A stretch of DNA of 64,000 nucleotides, from contig CAXPDR010000018.1 in assembly GCA_964215955.1 (NCBI GenBank), forward strand, positions 124,001 through 188,000, written 5' to 3'. Source of the stretch: GCA-2706205 sp964215955 (GTDB lineage: Bacteria; Bdellovibrionota; Bacteriovoracia; Bacteriovoracales; Bacteriovoracaceae). Below are positions 42,007 through 49,895 of this stretch, one piece after another. Each line of letters begins with the position of its first letter. Position 1 is the stretch's first letter. Position numbers and translations under genes: made by a program. Under the pieces are notes generated by a model. That model was not told the DNA's origin and did no database searches. It was given only the letters and a program-made list of their open reading frames with translations.

Positions 42007-42736
42007 TTCTTGCTTTCTGCTTGCAAGTGACTGCGAAGTTTCAGAAAAGCAATATGCGAGGGCCATAGAATTAAGAGAAAGATCACAATTCTTGTTAAGT
42101 TCTTTCCATTTATCGCAAGCAATTGCACTTAACTGTAACCACTTGGATAAATATAGATACGAATATTCAAAGAATATGATTGCTTTGGGTGAAAAAATTG
42201 AAGCTCTTACTGAATTCAACAAAATATCCAAAAATTCTCAATTTTATAAAAAGTCGCAATTACAAAAAAAATTATTTTTAGGCTCAGAGAACACATTATC
42301 AAAATCCGATAATATAAGATACCAAGTTTGGACTCAAAGAAATAATCCTAAAAGCCTTGAAAGTCTAGAATTAAAAGATTTAACTATATCTCAGCAACAA
42401 GCTGTAAATTCATATATCACGAGTACTAGAAATATAAAGTTAAAAAACCCTGGCCTTGCAGCAAGTTTAAGTATTATCCCTGGCCTTGGTCAAACTTACC
42501 TTGGTACATATCAAAGTGCTGCAATTTCATTTACATTAAATTCTTTATTCCTTTTAGCGGCAAAAGACTTTGAACGGCAAAAACAATTTGGTGCTGCAGC
42601 AGCCTCTTATATGGTGTTCTCAATCACTTATGTTGGAAATATTCTCAACACCTACAGAAGTGCCAATAATATAAACAATGGGTCGTTTGAAAAACATAAT
42701 GACCAATTATGGGAAGAACTTTTTCAAGATCTTTGA
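41972..42736 (+). CDS. Exported helical-repeat protein with C-terminal membrane segments
   Basis: A 254-residue protein with a signal peptide (1-18, near LLAS), a TPR-like helical region (about 22-110) and a C-terminal block with hydrophobic helices at about 158-195 and 205-225. The segment NPGLAASLSIIPGLGQTYLG matches the PGxGQxYxG pattern seen in TM2- and DUF5683-type membrane proteins. It overlaps the YidD-like gene by 35 bases, and the PEGA lipoprotein gene precedes that. The three probably form one envelope complex. No enzyme motif is visible. Confidence 0.75.
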   Translation: MKIFLIIAISINSCFLLASDCEVSEKQYARAIELRERSQFLLSSFHLSQAIALNCNHLDKYRYEYSKNMIALGEKIEALTEFNKISKNSQFYKKSQLQKKLFLGSENTLSKSDNIRYQVWTQRNNPKSLESLELKDLTISQQQAVNSYITSTRNIKLKNPGLAASLSIIPGLGQTYLGTYQSAAISFTLNSLFLLAAKDFERQKQFGAAAASYMVFSITYVGNILNTYRSANNINNGSFEKHNDQLWEELFQDL

Positions 42737-44311
42737 TCACAAACCACTAGCACCATAGTTTGGTAACACTCTTGCTGATGGATCATCCACATCACAGTTT
42801 TCCCATTCTTTATTTGGCATCCAAAAGTCCTTAACTAAATATGATTTTCCTGGATACAACTCTTCAAATATTTTTCTAAATAACAGTGACTCTTTTGTAA
42901 AAGGTTTGGCATGTTCAAATAGTTCTTTATCAGCTTTGAATTGGTGATCATCAATAACTTCTTCAGCGTATGCCTTAATATAGTCAACCATCGAATGTCC
43001 AACGGCATCACTAAATGCTGCTTTTTCTCTATATAAAATTGAGTGTGGAAGATAATCTCCATCCTCAAATGCTTTTCGTAATAGATATTTTCCATGGCCA
43101 TAGGTATTCATTTTTGTTTCAGCCTTTACTGCCATCACATATTTTACAAACTCTGTATCACTAAAGGGAACTCTAGCTTCTAAAGAATTTCCTGCAATAC
43201 ATCGGTCTGCTCTTAAAACATCATACATATAAAGCTCATCGACCCTTTTTGCGGCTTCTTTTTGAAACTCCTCACCACTTGGCGCGAAATCAGTATACTT
43301 GTAACCAAAAATCTCGTCACTAACTTCACCAGTCATTAACACTTTTATATCTGTTTTTTCTCTAATAAATTTACAAACCAGATACATACCAAGACTGGCC
43401 CTAATTGTCGTGATATCATAGGTTTCTAGTTGCTCAATCACTGGTTTTATATGAGACAGGATATCCTCTTTAGTAATAATAACCTCAGTATGATCTGATC
43501 CAATATAATCAGCAACTTCTTTTGCATATTTCAAGTCAATAGCATCTTCACTCATTCCAATAGCAAAAGTTTTAATGGGTTTATTGCTCAGTTTTTGAGC
43601 AATAGAACAAACCAAAGATGAATCCAAGCCACCACTTAAAAGAAATCCAACAGGTGCATCCGAATTTAATCTTTTTCTTACTCCCTCCGTAAGAAGGTGG
43701 TTTATATTTTTTGAAATTGTTTTAAGATCATGATCTAAAACTTTATTAACATGAGTAATATTAATATATGGCTTTATTTTTCCATCATAGTAATGGCCTG
43801 GAGGAAAAGCTTTTATATTTGTACAATATTCTTGTAGAGCCTTCACTTCACTGGCAAAAGCTATTTTTCCATTTTTCGTTTTTCCATAGAATAAGGGCCT
43901 AATACCAATTGGATCTCTTCCTGCATAGACCTTGTCTTTCGACTCATCATAAATGACAAAAGCAAATTCTCCATCTAACTTATCCATCATCTCTTTAATT
44001 CCTAAAGAATTAAACATGGGTAATAATACTTCGCAATCACTTTGTGACTTGTAGTTGAAATGAAATTCCGACTTTAAAGATTTAAAATTATAAATTTCAC
44101 CATTACACATAGCATATGTCTTATCTACTACAAAAGGCTGATCAGCAGCATGACTGAGGTCCATAATAGCTAGTCTTGTAAAACCTAAAAATGCTTTATC
44201 TGTAATTACAGCTTCAACATCATCAGGGCCTCTGTGAAAAATACTTTCTAATGCTCTCTTATAAACTACATCTTTTACTTTTTTGTCATTTGAAAATACG
44301 AAACCACACAT
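42737..44311 (-). CDS. asnB: Asparagine synthase (glutamine-hydrolysing)
   Basis: Class-II amidotransferase of 524 residues making asparagine from aspartate, ATP and glutamine. I start it at 44311 so that Cys2 (MCGFVFSND) becomes the N-terminal nucleophile; GGAGG lies 5 bases upstream. The in-frame ATG four codons earlier would block that Cys. The glutaminase domain shows HRGPDD, TRLAIMDLS and MCNGEIYNF. The synthetase domain has the PP-loop SGGLDSSL. It ends at the base after the convergent gene. An Lrp/AsnC regulator is transcribed divergently, a pairing that suggests direct control. Confidence 0.94.
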   Translation of the reverse strand: MCGFVFSNDKKVKDVVYKRALESIFHRGPDDVEAVITDKAFLGFTRLAIMDLSHAADQPFVVDKTYAMCNGEIYNFKSLKSEFHFNYKSQSDCEVLLPMFNSLGIKEMMDKLDGEFAFVIYDESKDKVYAGRDPIGIRPLFYGKTKNGKIAFASEVKALQEYCTNIKAFPPGHYYDGKIKPYINITHVNKVLDHDLKTISKNINHLLTEGVRKRLNSDAPVGFLLSGGLDSSLVCSIAQKLSNKPIKTFAIGMSEDAIDLKYAKEVADYIGSDHTEVIITKEDILSHIKPVIEQLETYDITTIRASLGMYLVCKFIREKTDIKVLMTGEVSDEIFGYKYTDFAPSGEEFQKEAAKRVDELYMYDVLRADRCIAGNSLEARVPFSDTEFVKYVMAVKAETKMNTYGHGKYLLRKAFEDGDYLPHSILYREKAAFSDAVGHSMVDYIKAYAEEVIDDHQFKADKELFEHAKPFTKESLLFRKIFEELYPGKSYLVKDFWMPNKEWENCDVDDPSARVLPNYGASGL

Positions 44312-44453
44312 AAATACCTCCACCTCAGTGCAAGTAGATTATCGATATAAATGGCAATTTATTCAATATTTAATATTTAAGTTGTCCAATTTTAATGAAT
44401 TTCACACCCAAATTAATGTTTTTGTGATAAAGTGATATTTGGAGGTGGTATAG

Positions 44454-44915
44454 GTGGCAAAAAAATATGAAATCGATACTGTAGATAGGCAAATTTTAGC
44501 AATACTAATGCAAGATGCACGAATCCCCTATCTAGAAATTGCTAGAAAACTTGTAGTTTCGGGTGGAATGGTTCATCAAAGAATCGAGAAACTAAAAGAA
44601 GCGAATATTATTGAAGGTTCAAAGTTCACCTTAAATTTAAAAAATCTCGGATATGATGTTACCGTTTTTTTGGGTGTGCATTTAAATAACTCAAGAGATT
44701 TACCAGAAGTAATAAAAGCACTTGATACCTTTCCAGAAGTTCTAGAGGCACATTATACGACAGGTTCGTATGCACTACTTCTTAAAATTTCAACTCACTC
44801 AATAAGCGATTTTCATCACTTTCTTATTAATAAAATTCAAAGTATTAATTCAGTACAGTCGACTGAGTCATTTATAAGTATGGATCAGCCGATTTCACGA
44901 GATATAAAATTATAA
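44454..44915 (+). CDS. Lrp/AsnC-family transcriptional regulator
   Basis: A 153-residue regulator with an N-terminal winged helix (about 5-60, DRQILAILMQDARIPYLEIA then VSGGMVHQRIEKLKE) and a C-terminal RAM ligand-binding domain (about 68-145, VTVFLGVHL, EVLEAHYTTGSYALLLKI). It starts with GTG at 44454 behind GGAGGTGG. It is divergent from asnB across 142 bp of AT-rich DNA, so asparagine-responsive control of asnB and autoregulation are likely. The near-palindromic AATATTTAATATT (about 44366-44378) could be an operator. The 3' end overlaps the convergent gene by 6 bases. Confidence 0.9.
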   Translation: MAKKYEIDTVDRQILAILMQDARIPYLEIARKLVVSGGMVHQRIEKLKEANIIEGSKFTLNLKNLGYDVTVFLGVHLNNSRDLPEVIKALDTFPEVLEAHYTTGSYALLLKISTHSISDFHHFLINKIQSINSVQSTESFISMDQPISRDIKL

Positions 44916-45617
44916 TTTATTGAGCTTTAAAAGTTCTTCATCAAACTTTTCAAGGAATAATTTTCCTTTATTCGAAAATTTTTTGGAAACTATCAAATAC
45001 AAGTTTCGCGTAGGAATTATCGCCTGTAGAGACTGAGAGGTATAAAGAGTTTTCTCACCTGGAAGAAAATCTTTAATAGAAAAATCTCCAACTATTTTTT
45101 GCTGAATAACAATTTCAACTTGACCCTTTGACAGCTGTTCCCAACCGTCTTTTTCATTTTCAATTCGCTTACACTTTATACCGTTGACTTCTAAATCTGC
45201 AGTATAGGAATAACCCTCAAAACAAGCTATTTTATAGCCTCTTAAGTCTTCCCACTTATTTATTGGTTTTATCTTTGTCTCTTTTTTATAAAAAGCTAGA
45301 ATTTCACTTGTATCAATTGGAACACTACTAAAATAAAAGTCTTTTAATCTTTCTTGAGTTTTATTCCAAGGAAAAGACAAAAATTCCTCTCCCGCTTGAA
45401 CTTTTTTATAAACTCGTCCCCATGAACTATAAAATGTAATTTTAGGATTGACCTTCATCTTTTTTAAGACTTTTAACACAATCGCTGAGTGTAATCCGAA
45501 ATTATCGCCATCTTTACTTACAAAAGGTTTATAGTTTGAGAGGGCGACTCTCAACTCATCACTAGATAAAGCTGAATTTAAGTATATGGATAGAAATAAA
45601 AAAGCAAATAGTTTCAT
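44910..45617 (-). CDS. Periplasmic solute-binding protein, amino-acid type (SBP_bac_3)
   Basis: A 235-residue exported protein with signal peptide (1-18). The mature part follows family-3 solute-binding proteins: LRVALSNYKPFVS, DGDNFGLHSAIVLKVLKK, WEDLRGYKIACFEGYSY and the Asp/Glu-containing pocket region. It lacks a lipobox and no ABC permease is adjacent, so it may act as a stand-alone receptor rather than for uptake. It overlaps lipB by 4 bases (ATGA) and is probably cotranscribed with lipA-lipB. Confidence 0.8.
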   Translation of the reverse strand: MKLFAFLFLSIYLNSALSSDELRVALSNYKPFVSKDGDNFGLHSAIVLKVLKKMKVNPKITFYSSWGRVYKKVQAGEEFLSFPWNKTQERLKDFYFSSVPIDTSEILAFYKKETKIKPINKWEDLRGYKIACFEGYSYTADLEVNGIKCKRIENEKDGWEQLSKGQVEIVIQQKIVGDFSIKDFLPGEKTLYTSQSLQAIIPTRNLYLIVSKKFSNKGKLFLEKFDEELLKLNKL

Positions 45618-46327
45618 ATAATTTCAAGGTAAGCTTTGTGGAAATTTTTAAGTAAATCTTTCCCTGGATTCTCAACCAGTTCTGAAACAGAGGTATATAT
45701 TTCTGATTGCATACCACAAGGATTAATCTTAACTAATTCTCTTTTCATCTTTTCATCGAAAGTTATATTAAGTGCCAATCCATGCTCAGTTACAAAGCGA
45801 TTAACACCAACACCAATAGATGCAAGTTTTTTTCTTTTATGCCAAATACCCATTAACTTTTTGGTTGCCATTAACTGTTCAGACACGAAGTTTTCCTGCA
45901 GTACATTTTTTACAGACTTTAACAACCAACACATATGATCCTCTAAGGTATAATTAGCATTGATTGAACAAATAGGATAAAAAATCCATTGTCCTGTAAA
46001 GTGAAATGTTATCCCGCCACCACGATGAATCTTATGAACAGGGAAATTCAGTTCCTTTTCAACATTAGTTTGGAAAGGAACTAAATCATCTCTTCCCCTC
46101 TCATTACCTCTTCCCAGAGTAAAGCAGTGCGGATGATTACAAAATATATATATTTTATGATCTCTATATTTTTGAATTAGCTTTTGTGCTTCTTTTTGAA
46201 ATTTTAAACAATCTTCATAATCCCAATTCCATTTTGAAACTACAAGGGTTTTATTTTTTATAAGAACTTCAGAATTGCTTGGTAATAAAATTTGATCAAA
46301 AACTGAATTATTTTTTACTGCTTCCAA
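45614..46327 (-). CDS. lipB: Octanoyltransferase LipB
   Basis: A 237-residue enzyme that moves octanoyl from acyl carrier protein to lipoyl domains. Family blocks are present: HPHCFTLGRGNERGRDDLV, HRGGGITFHFTGQWIFYP and KKLASIGVGVNRFVTEHGLA, ending in NPCGM with the catalytic Cys204 and the conserved Lys near 167. Its start lies 13 bases inside lipA, so the two steps of lipoate synthesis are coupled. The substrate-handling loop is normal. Confidence 0.95.
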   Translation of the reverse strand: MEAVKNNSVFDQILLPSNSEVLIKNKTLVVSKWNWDYEDCLKFQKEAQKLIQKYRDHKIYIFCNHPHCFTLGRGNERGRDDLVPFQTNVEKELNFPVHKIHRGGGITFHFTGQWIFYPICSINANYTLEDHMCWLLKSVKNVLQENFVSEQLMATKKLMGIWHKRKKLASIGVGVNRFVTEHGLALNITFDEKMKRELVKINPCGMQSEIYTSVSELVENPGKDLLKNFHKAYLEII

Positions 46328-47247
46328 TCTTGAACTCCTGTTTTACCTTCAAGAAATTCTAAATAGTCGGCAGCTTTATAGGAACTTCTTACCATTGGTC
46401 CACTAGCGACAAACTCAAAGCCTAGGTCGTATGCAATTTTTTTGAGGTGATCAAACTCCTCCAATTCATAATACCTTTGAACTTCTAGGTGCGCTAAAGT
46501 CGGCCTTAAATATTGACCAAAAGTTACAATTCTTACACCAACACTCTTAAGGTCTACTAGAGTTTGTACTAATTCCTCTTTCGTTTCTCCAAGTCCTACC
46601 ATTAAAGAGGATTTAGTTACAATACTTGGGAAATTCTTATTATAAAAGTTAAGAGCATCAAGAGTTTTTTGATAACCGGCCCTTCTATCCCTTACAGGAT
46701 GGGTAAGTCTTTTTACTGTTTCAATATTTTGAGCAATAACAAAAGGCGCAGATTTAGCCAATGTGGCCATATGGTTTTCATCGACATTAAAATCTGGAAT
46801 GAGAACTTCTACTTTTACGCTTGGATGATCTTTCGAAATTTGGTTCACGACATTGGCAAAATGACCTGCACCAAAATCTTCTAAGTCATCTCTATCAACA
46901 CTTGTTACTACTAAATATTTTAAACCCATCATGCTAACCATTTCAGATGCTTTCTTAGGTTCTTCAGAATCAATCCATCCTTTTGGATTACCCGTTTTAA
47001 CATTACAAAACTTACATGCCCTAGTACAAGTATCTCCCAGAATCATCATGGTTGCAGTTTTAGCATCCCAGCACTCTCCAAGGTTAGGACATTTTGCTTC
47101 TTCACAGACTGTGAATAGATTCTTAGACCTAAGAGACTTTTTAATTCCGAGATAATTATCACCTTTAGGTATTCTCGATTTTAAATATCCAGGTTTTCCT
47201 CTTAAATTTTTCTTACCGTATTTTACGAATTTAGTTTCTTCTGTCAT
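46315..47247 (-). CDS. lipA: Lipoyl synthase LipA
   Basis: A 310-residue radical-SAM enzyme that inserts two sulfurs into protein-bound octanoyl groups. The auxiliary cluster Cys48, Cys53 and Cys59 (CEEAKCPNLGEC) and the radical-SAM triad Cys74, Cys78 and Cys81 (CTRACKFC) are all present. The C-terminal RSSYKA motif supplies the Ser ligand of the auxiliary cluster. It overlaps lipB by 13 bases. Fe-S supply could come from the ErpA/YgfZ-like pair at 27-29 kb. Confidence 0.97.
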   Translation of the reverse strand: MTEETKFVKYGKKNLRGKPGYLKSRIPKGDNYLGIKKSLRSKNLFTVCEEAKCPNLGECWDAKTATMMILGDTCTRACKFCNVKTGNPKGWIDSEEPKKASEMVSMMGLKYLVVTSVDRDDLEDFGAGHFANVVNQISKDHPSVKVEVLIPDFNVDENHMATLAKSAPFVIAQNIETVKRLTHPVRDRRAGYQKTLDALNFYNKNFPSIVTKSSLMVGLGETKEELVQTLVDLKSVGVRIVTFGQYLRPTLAHLEVQRYYELEEFDHLKKIAYDLGFEFVASGPMVRSSYKAADYLEFLEGKTGVQDWKQ

Positions 47248-47283
47248 TGCCCATAATTATCATGGATCAATCAAAGAGACTAG

Positions 47284-47625
47284 CTATGCTGCCTTAGAAA
47301 TAACAAGGTTTGTATCATTCTCAATTTCAATTAAAAATTCTGCTTCATTTAATTTGAAATGTTTTTGTAAAACTTCTACGAACCCAAATGTGTCACTTTC
47401 AAAGGTTAATTGAACCTTATTTCCCATTTGATATTTAAATGGTCCCCAAAACTCAGGAACCTCTAAAAGGTCATTGCCGGAATGTATTATCAAGCACTTA
47501 CGTTTTTTATCATGAAATGCTTTTAACCTGAAGGTTTTAATTTTTGGAAAATGTAATACATTTTCATCATTATTTGGGGTGAATGTATCTTGAACCATTT
47601 GTTCAATCAGATCTTTCTCATTCAT
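47284..47625 (-). CDS. Hypothetical protein, 113 residues
   Basis: A small cytoplasmic protein I do not recognise. It is mostly beta-strand (FRLKAFHDKKRKCLIIHSGN, KYQMGNKVQLTFES and a final strand IEIENDTNLVIS) with a short N-terminal helix. There is no signal peptide or membrane segment. The strand-rich layout resembles PilZ-like or C2-like folds, but no motif supports that. It is 36 bp upstream of lipA on the same strand, and 42 bp downstream of a lipoprotein gene. Confidence 0.6.
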   Translation of the reverse strand: MNEKDLIEQMVQDTFTPNNDENVLHFPKIKTFRLKAFHDKKRKCLIIHSGNDLLEVPEFWGPFKYQMGNKVQLTFESDTFGFVEVLQKHFKLNEAEFLIEIENDTNLVISKAA

Positions 47626-47667
47626 ACCCCACTGTTCGACACGGAGCTATATAAACTTTAATCTATG

Positions 47668-48120
47668 CTATTTATTTGTTGAGTTTCCAGCTTCTAATGG
47701 CTCTAAGACATCATAAAAAGTCTTAACATTGGTAACTTCCGATATACGCCACCCGAGCTCTTCTACTTTTTTAAGGATGGCCACCTTCTTAATTTCCGAA
47801 TCAACCGAGTGATTTTCTCCAGCTTTATAGCTTATTACATACGTTAAAGTACATTTTTGAGTGACACAGCTTTTATTTAAAATTTTTATTCTTGGAGACT
47901 TAACTTTGTTTTTATTTAAAAAATTCTTATACTCATCTTCACTCAATGCGCTTACGCTTTTCAAAAGATCTTCAGCCAGAAAATTATCTAGATCCTCCTG
48001 ACTTAGACTACTTTCTGTAATCTCTTCTATATATTTTGTTAATAGACCTTCAGGTGTCTTCACTCCCTTATCACAACTAACTAAAAATACTATCTGTAAA
48101 ACTACTAACAACTTTATCAT
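47668..48120 (-). CDS. Small lipoprotein
   Basis: A 150-residue predicted lipoprotein with lipobox FLVSC (Cys16). The mature part is helical first (LLTKYIEEITESSLSQEDLD and FLAEDLLKSVSALSEDEYKN), then strands with Cys-containing SCVTQKCTLTYVISY. That layout resembles NTF2-like lipoproteins of unknown role. It overlaps the PilZ gene upstream by 4 bases, so the two are cotranslated. Confidence 0.75.
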   Translation of the reverse strand: MIKLLVVLQIVFLVSCDKGVKTPEGLLTKYIEEITESSLSQEDLDNFLAEDLLKSVSALSEDEYKNFLNKNKVKSPRIKILNKSCVTQKCTLTYVISYKAGENHSVDSEIKKVAILKKVEELGWRISEVTNVKTFYDVLEPLEAGNSTNK

Positions 48121-48851
48121 TTCAATAACTCCGGTCTAAATCCCATTTCTTCTATTATTTCATAAAAATGGCTCCACCCCAAGCCATCAAATTTTTCACT
48201 TTCTATATTTTCAAATCTGATACCAACTCCACTGCCATTTTTCATCGTTGATACAACTTTGCCATTTACTTTAAAGATACTTTCCAAATGACTAAGTTCC
48301 AATTGAACTTGCCCCTTACCAATATCGCTTTCGCCATTTAAATAAATAAAACAACTGTCTTCACTCCAATTTGTTAAATAACCCTCAGTTATACTTTTCC
48401 CATTTTTTACCTTTACAAAAATCTTTTTTAGGTTTGGATCAAACAAAAGATTATTGCTATAGCCTGGATTTAAATAAGACTCGTTACAATCTGATTCATA
48501 AAACTGGTATAAATAATATCCGATAATAATATATATAAATAAAATAATTAATAAGAATTTGGAAAAATCAATTAGTATATTATCAACTGTATAGATAGTA
48601 GTTAATAAGATTGTAGTAACAAAAAGTATTTTACCGAATAGTTTTTTATTACTTAGAATAACACCACAGGTTAATACATAATTCCAAAGCGGTAACTTAT
48701 GTCCCAGTATGAAATCCTTTAATGTTATTCGATTTAATATCGTCTCTGTTTCTATAAATAAGTATTGGAAATATAAAAACACAAAAGATAAGAATATATA
48801 TAAAACAAGATTCCACATTACTGGACTTCGATAGTATAGCTTTAAATTCAT
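48117..48851 (-). CDS. Membrane protein with a PilZ-like domain
   Basis: A 244-residue protein with five hydrophobic segments in the first 120 residues (starting at about 12, 46, 62, 80 and 95) and a cytoplasmic C-terminal domain (about 150-240). The domain resembles PilZ: GYLTNWSEDSCFIYLNG stands for the [DN]xSxxG motif (with Cys instead of the last Gly) followed by KVNGKVVSTMKNGSGVGIRF. The RxxxR ligand arm is not obvious, so cyclic-di-GMP binding is uncertain. It is divergent from a ferredoxin gene across 33 bp, so the promoters must overlap. Confidence 0.75.
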   Translation of the reverse strand: MNLKLYYRSPVMWNLVLYIFLSFVFLYFQYLFIETETILNRITLKDFILGHKLPLWNYVLTCGVILSNKKLFGKILFVTTILLTTIYTVDNILIDFSKFLLIILFIYIIIGYYLYQFYESDCNESYLNPGYSNNLLFDPNLKKIFVKVKNGKSITEGYLTNWSEDSCFIYLNGESDIGKGQVQLELSHLESIFKVNGKVVSTMKNGSGVGIRFENIESEKFDGLGWSHFYEIIEEMGFRPELLK

Positions 48852-48884
48852 CCTATTTTCCTAAAATAAGTTATAATACATATT

Positions 48885-49067
48885 ATGTTTGAAAAGTTAG
48901 AAATTAACAATATATGTAATGCCTGTGATTCATGTCGATTAATTTGCCCGGAAAAAAGTATTATCACAAATGGTCAAGACTATGCCATTGATAACTGGAG
49001 TTGCAACGGCTGTGGTGTTTGTATTGAGATTTGTCCAACAGAAGCTATAAAGATAAAGGACTTATAG
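48885..49067 (+). CDS. Small 2[4Fe-4S] ferredoxin
   Basis: A 60-residue ferredoxin. Two CxxCxxCxxxCP motifs are complete: CNACDSCRLICP (Cys11, 14, 17, 21) and CNGCGVCIEICP. This gives two [4Fe-4S] clusters. No ribosome site precedes the ATG; a TATAAT box at 48872-48877 ends 7 bases before it, so the transcript may be leaderless. It is divergent from the PilZ gene and converges with (6-base overlap) the nucleotidyltransferase gene. The electron partner is unknown. Confidence 0.9.
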   Translation: MFEKLEINNICNACDSCRLICPEKSIITNGQDYAIDNWSCNGCGVCIEICPTEAIKIKDL

Positions 49068-49895
49068 TTCCAGGTAGACTTGATCTTTTGTGACTTTAAG
49101 ATCTCCAAATTTTAGAAATTTATTTTCTTCAAATTCTTTAATTTTCTCTTTAAGATCTATCCCATTTTCTTCTAAAAAGTGGTTAATCTTTGAACCATTA
49201 CCACTTAATATTCTTTGAAAAGAATCAATATAACGATCTAAAGTACCGAAGTCCCAGTATTCTAGATTAGTTAACTCTAAAGTATAAGTATCATTTAAAT
49301 TCTGATTAAGAACAGATTCAAAAAATTTTGATTTACCAGAAACTTCCGTTAATTCTGGTAAGCTTACTATACTCATCCCTGTATAAGTTAAAATCTTTTT
49401 ATTTCTTGGCAATTTATCATTTGTTTTAACACCAATAAAATTCTCTTTTTCAATCAACACTTGATTGTAACCATCAGAGGAATTAACTTCATAAGTGAAC
49501 ATAAGATTTGCCTTCTCAGGCATTTTGATTTCCTTTAAAACCTGATCAAAGAAAAGAAATTGATCACCATTAATAATTAACAAATTTCCTTTATATTTTA
49601 ACTCACTTGCTAAGTTGTGAATTGCTCCCCCAACATCAAGTTCTTCTCTCTCATAAACAAAATTTACACCTTCAAAGCTTGAATGAGACTCCACAAATGA
49701 CTTAATTTTATCTTTATAGTTAAAAATATTTATATATATTTGCGCATTCTCTGCAAATTTTCTTGCATACAATACCTGCCATTCCAACAAAGTTTTATCG
49801 AAAATTGGCCACAGCACCTTGGGAATATTTTTTCCAATCTCACCCATTCTTGTGCCTTTTCCAGCCGCTAGAATTAATATATTATCAACTTTCAT
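49062..49895 (-). CDS. murU: MurNAc-1-phosphate uridylyltransferase-like nucleotidyltransferase
   Basis: A 277-residue NTP-transferase. The N-terminal signature ILILAAGKGTRMGEIGKNIPK binds the nucleotide; further matches are LLEWQVLYA, DVGGAIHNL and LLIINGDQFLF with the metal Asp. It overlaps the kinase gene upstream by 11 bases, the arrangement of the AmgK-MurU pair that recycles N-acetylmuramic acid directly to UDP-MurNAc. The protein carries about 40 extra C-terminal residues. A general sugar-1-phosphate nucleotidyltransferase is possible, but the kinase context favours MurU. Confidence 0.8.
   Translation of the reverse strand: MKVDNILILAAGKGTRMGEIGKNIPKVLWPIFDKTLLEWQVLYARKFAENAQIYINIFNYKDKIKSFVESHSSFEGVNFVYEREELDVGGAIHNLASELKYKGNLLIINGDQFLFFDQVLKEIKMPEKANLMFTYEVNSSDGYNQVLIEKENFIGVKTNDKLPRNKKILTYTGMSIVSLPELTEVSGKSKFFESVLNQNLNDTYTLELTNLEYWDFGTLDRYIDSFQRILSGNGSKINHFLEENGIDLKEKIKEFEENKFLKFGDLKVTKDQVYLEL

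Noticed and set aside
42307..42314. TCCGATAA box inside the helical-repeat gene
   Set aside because: It lies within a coding region with no gene start downstream on that strand, so it is probably chance.
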